A stretch of DNA of 7,308 nt from Gammaproteobacteria bacterium (lineage in GTDB: Bacteria > Pseudomonadota > Gammaproteobacteria > Steroidobacterales > Steroidobacteraceae): NCBI GenBank assembly GCA_027451085.1, contig DAIDKA010000216.1:1-7308 (forward strand), written 5' to 3'. Numbering within the stretch: position 1 is the stretch's first letter; the number at the start of each line of letters is the position of its first letter. Shown piece after piece: positions 6,657 to 7,308 of this stretch. The position numbers and the translations under genes are program-made. Under the pieces are notes generated by a model, which saw only the letters and a program-made list of their open reading frames with translations, was not told the origin of the DNA and did not search any database.

Positions 6657-7308
6657 ACTTCATGTACACGGTCCGGTCGACCGTGGTCCGATACGCGCTC
6701 ACGTAGTCCCGGCGGCTCCACTGCAGACAGGCGAGATCGTCGAATCGGCAGGACAGCGACAGTTTCCAGTCCCCGCCCCGCGCTGTGCGGGTTCTGTGCA
6801 CGAGGTACGGCGACATGATCAGCACCTGGCCGGCCTGTGCCTCGACGTCGTGGCACCCGGGGAGTTCCTGCTGCGACAGGACGTAGCCGGATTCGGTCTG
6901 CTCTCCGGGCCATAAGCCGGCAAGATGACTTCCCGGCACGACACGCAGCCCGGGACCGTCCAGTCCCACGTCGGTGATTGCAGTCCAGACGATCACTGCC
7001 TTCGAGGAGGTGCCCATGCTGGGCCAATCCTGGTGGTAGGGCAGGCCGTAGTTGTTGCCGGTGCTGTCGTCGCAGGTGTAGTGCGTGACGACCGGACCGG
7101 TTTGCACCGGCTCGGCCATCGCCGGCAGGGTTCTCAGAATGTCCTCTATCCCCGTCGAACAGAAAAAGCGCTTGACGCCCAGATCTTCGGCGAAGAGCTT
7201 GATCAGATTGCGATTGCGCGCCGGCCCCGCCTCGAACCGCGTCCGATAGCGTTCGTTGAATTGCTGCCGCAGCAGCTGCATCTGCGCGCCACCGCCGATG
7301 TCGACAAG
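6655..7308 (-). CDS. PhyH-like Fe(II)/2-oxoglutarate dioxygenase, 5'-truncated by window edge
   Basis: Phytanoyl-CoA dioxygenase family proteins hydroxylate small molecules using Fe(II), O2 and 2-oxoglutarate. Bacterial members often occur in secondary-metabolite and surface-glycan clusters. The frame is open through the right edge (upstream codons read L-V-D-I-G-G-G-A-Q), so the apparent ATG at 7281 is probably internal and the start is missing. Numbering from that ATG, the Fe-binding facial triad is H83-x-D85 (Y-H-Q-D-W) and H162 (Y-L-V-H-R-T-R). The family block G-P-G-L-R-V-V-P-G-S-H (109-119) is intact, as is A-G-Q-V-L-I-M-S-P (150-158) just before the distal histidine. The slot that usually holds the 2-oxoglutarate-binding arginine, about 11 residues after the distal histidine, appears to be K173 (D-W-K-L-S-L-S-C-R-F); R179 is nearby. 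It heads a two-gene minus-strand unit with the GT2-methyltransferase fusion. A sugar or lipid-linked glycan substrate is inferred only from neighbours. Confidence 0.88.
   Translation of the reverse strand, partial: LVDIGGGAQMQLLRQQFNERYRTRFEAGPARNRNLIKLFAEDLGVKRFFCSTGIEDILRTLPAMAEPVQTGPVVTHYTCDDSTGNNYGLPYHQDWPSMGTSSKAVIVWTAITDVGLDGPGLRVVPGSHLAGLWPGEQTESGYVLSQQELPGCHDVEAQAGQVLIMSPYLVHRTRTARGGDWKLSLSCRFDDLACLQWSRRDYVSAYRTTVDRTVYMK

Noticed and set aside
5731..6915. 394-codon open frame on the plus strand
   Set aside because: Antisense to the GT2-methyltransferase and PhyH genes, both of which have clear catalytic motifs. The plus-strand translation has none.

Overview
The window is GC-rich bacterial chromosome with dense coding on both strands. 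It most likely comes from a motile, high-GC proteobacterium, probably a gammaproteobacterium, but nothing here fixes the lineage. The left edge carries flagellar filament genes. The rest encodes sugar transferases, methyltransferases and an oxygenase. Together this looks like part of a flagellin-glycosylation locus next to the filament export and assembly genes; that role is inferred from context.

Plus strand, left to right. First is the 3' part of fliS, the flagellin export chaperone (to 341). Next is a flaG homologue (375-755) with a disordered, Pro/Ser-rich N-terminus. After a 78-base spacer comes a 1373-residue multidomain enzyme (834-4955). Its order is TPR repeats, a GT41 (O-GlcNAc-transferase/SPINDLY type) domain, a class I SAM-dependent methyltransferase domain, an Ala/Pro/Thr-rich linker, a GT-B domain of the GT1/GT4 or CgeB-like type, and a C-terminal GT2 (GT-A) domain. 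The linker DNA contains a run of eight C.

Minus strand, read right to left. A phytanoyl-CoA-dioxygenase-like (PhyH) Fe(II)/2-oxoglutarate oxygenase is cut by the right edge (6655-7308). It is followed after 6 bases by a second fusion (4969-6648): an N-terminal GT2, a helical connector, a four-cysteine zinc knuckle and a SAM methyltransferase. The PhyH stop codon overlaps the Shine-Dalgarno of the fusion gene, so the two are very probably one transcription unit. This pair converges on the large plus-strand gene with 13 bases between the stop codons.

Working model (inference): the GT41 domain attaches a first sugar to Ser/Thr of flagellin held by FliS or in the cytoplasm. The GT-B and GT2 domains on the same chain extend it, and the internal methyltransferase methylates it. 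The minus-strand pair may add or tailor further residues. The main point of interest is that three glycosyltransferase folds and a methyltransferase are joined in one polypeptide, with a second, independent GT2-methyltransferase fusion beside it. No tRNA, rRNA, insertion sequence or CRISPR array was seen, and no stretch over 300 bases lacks a gene.
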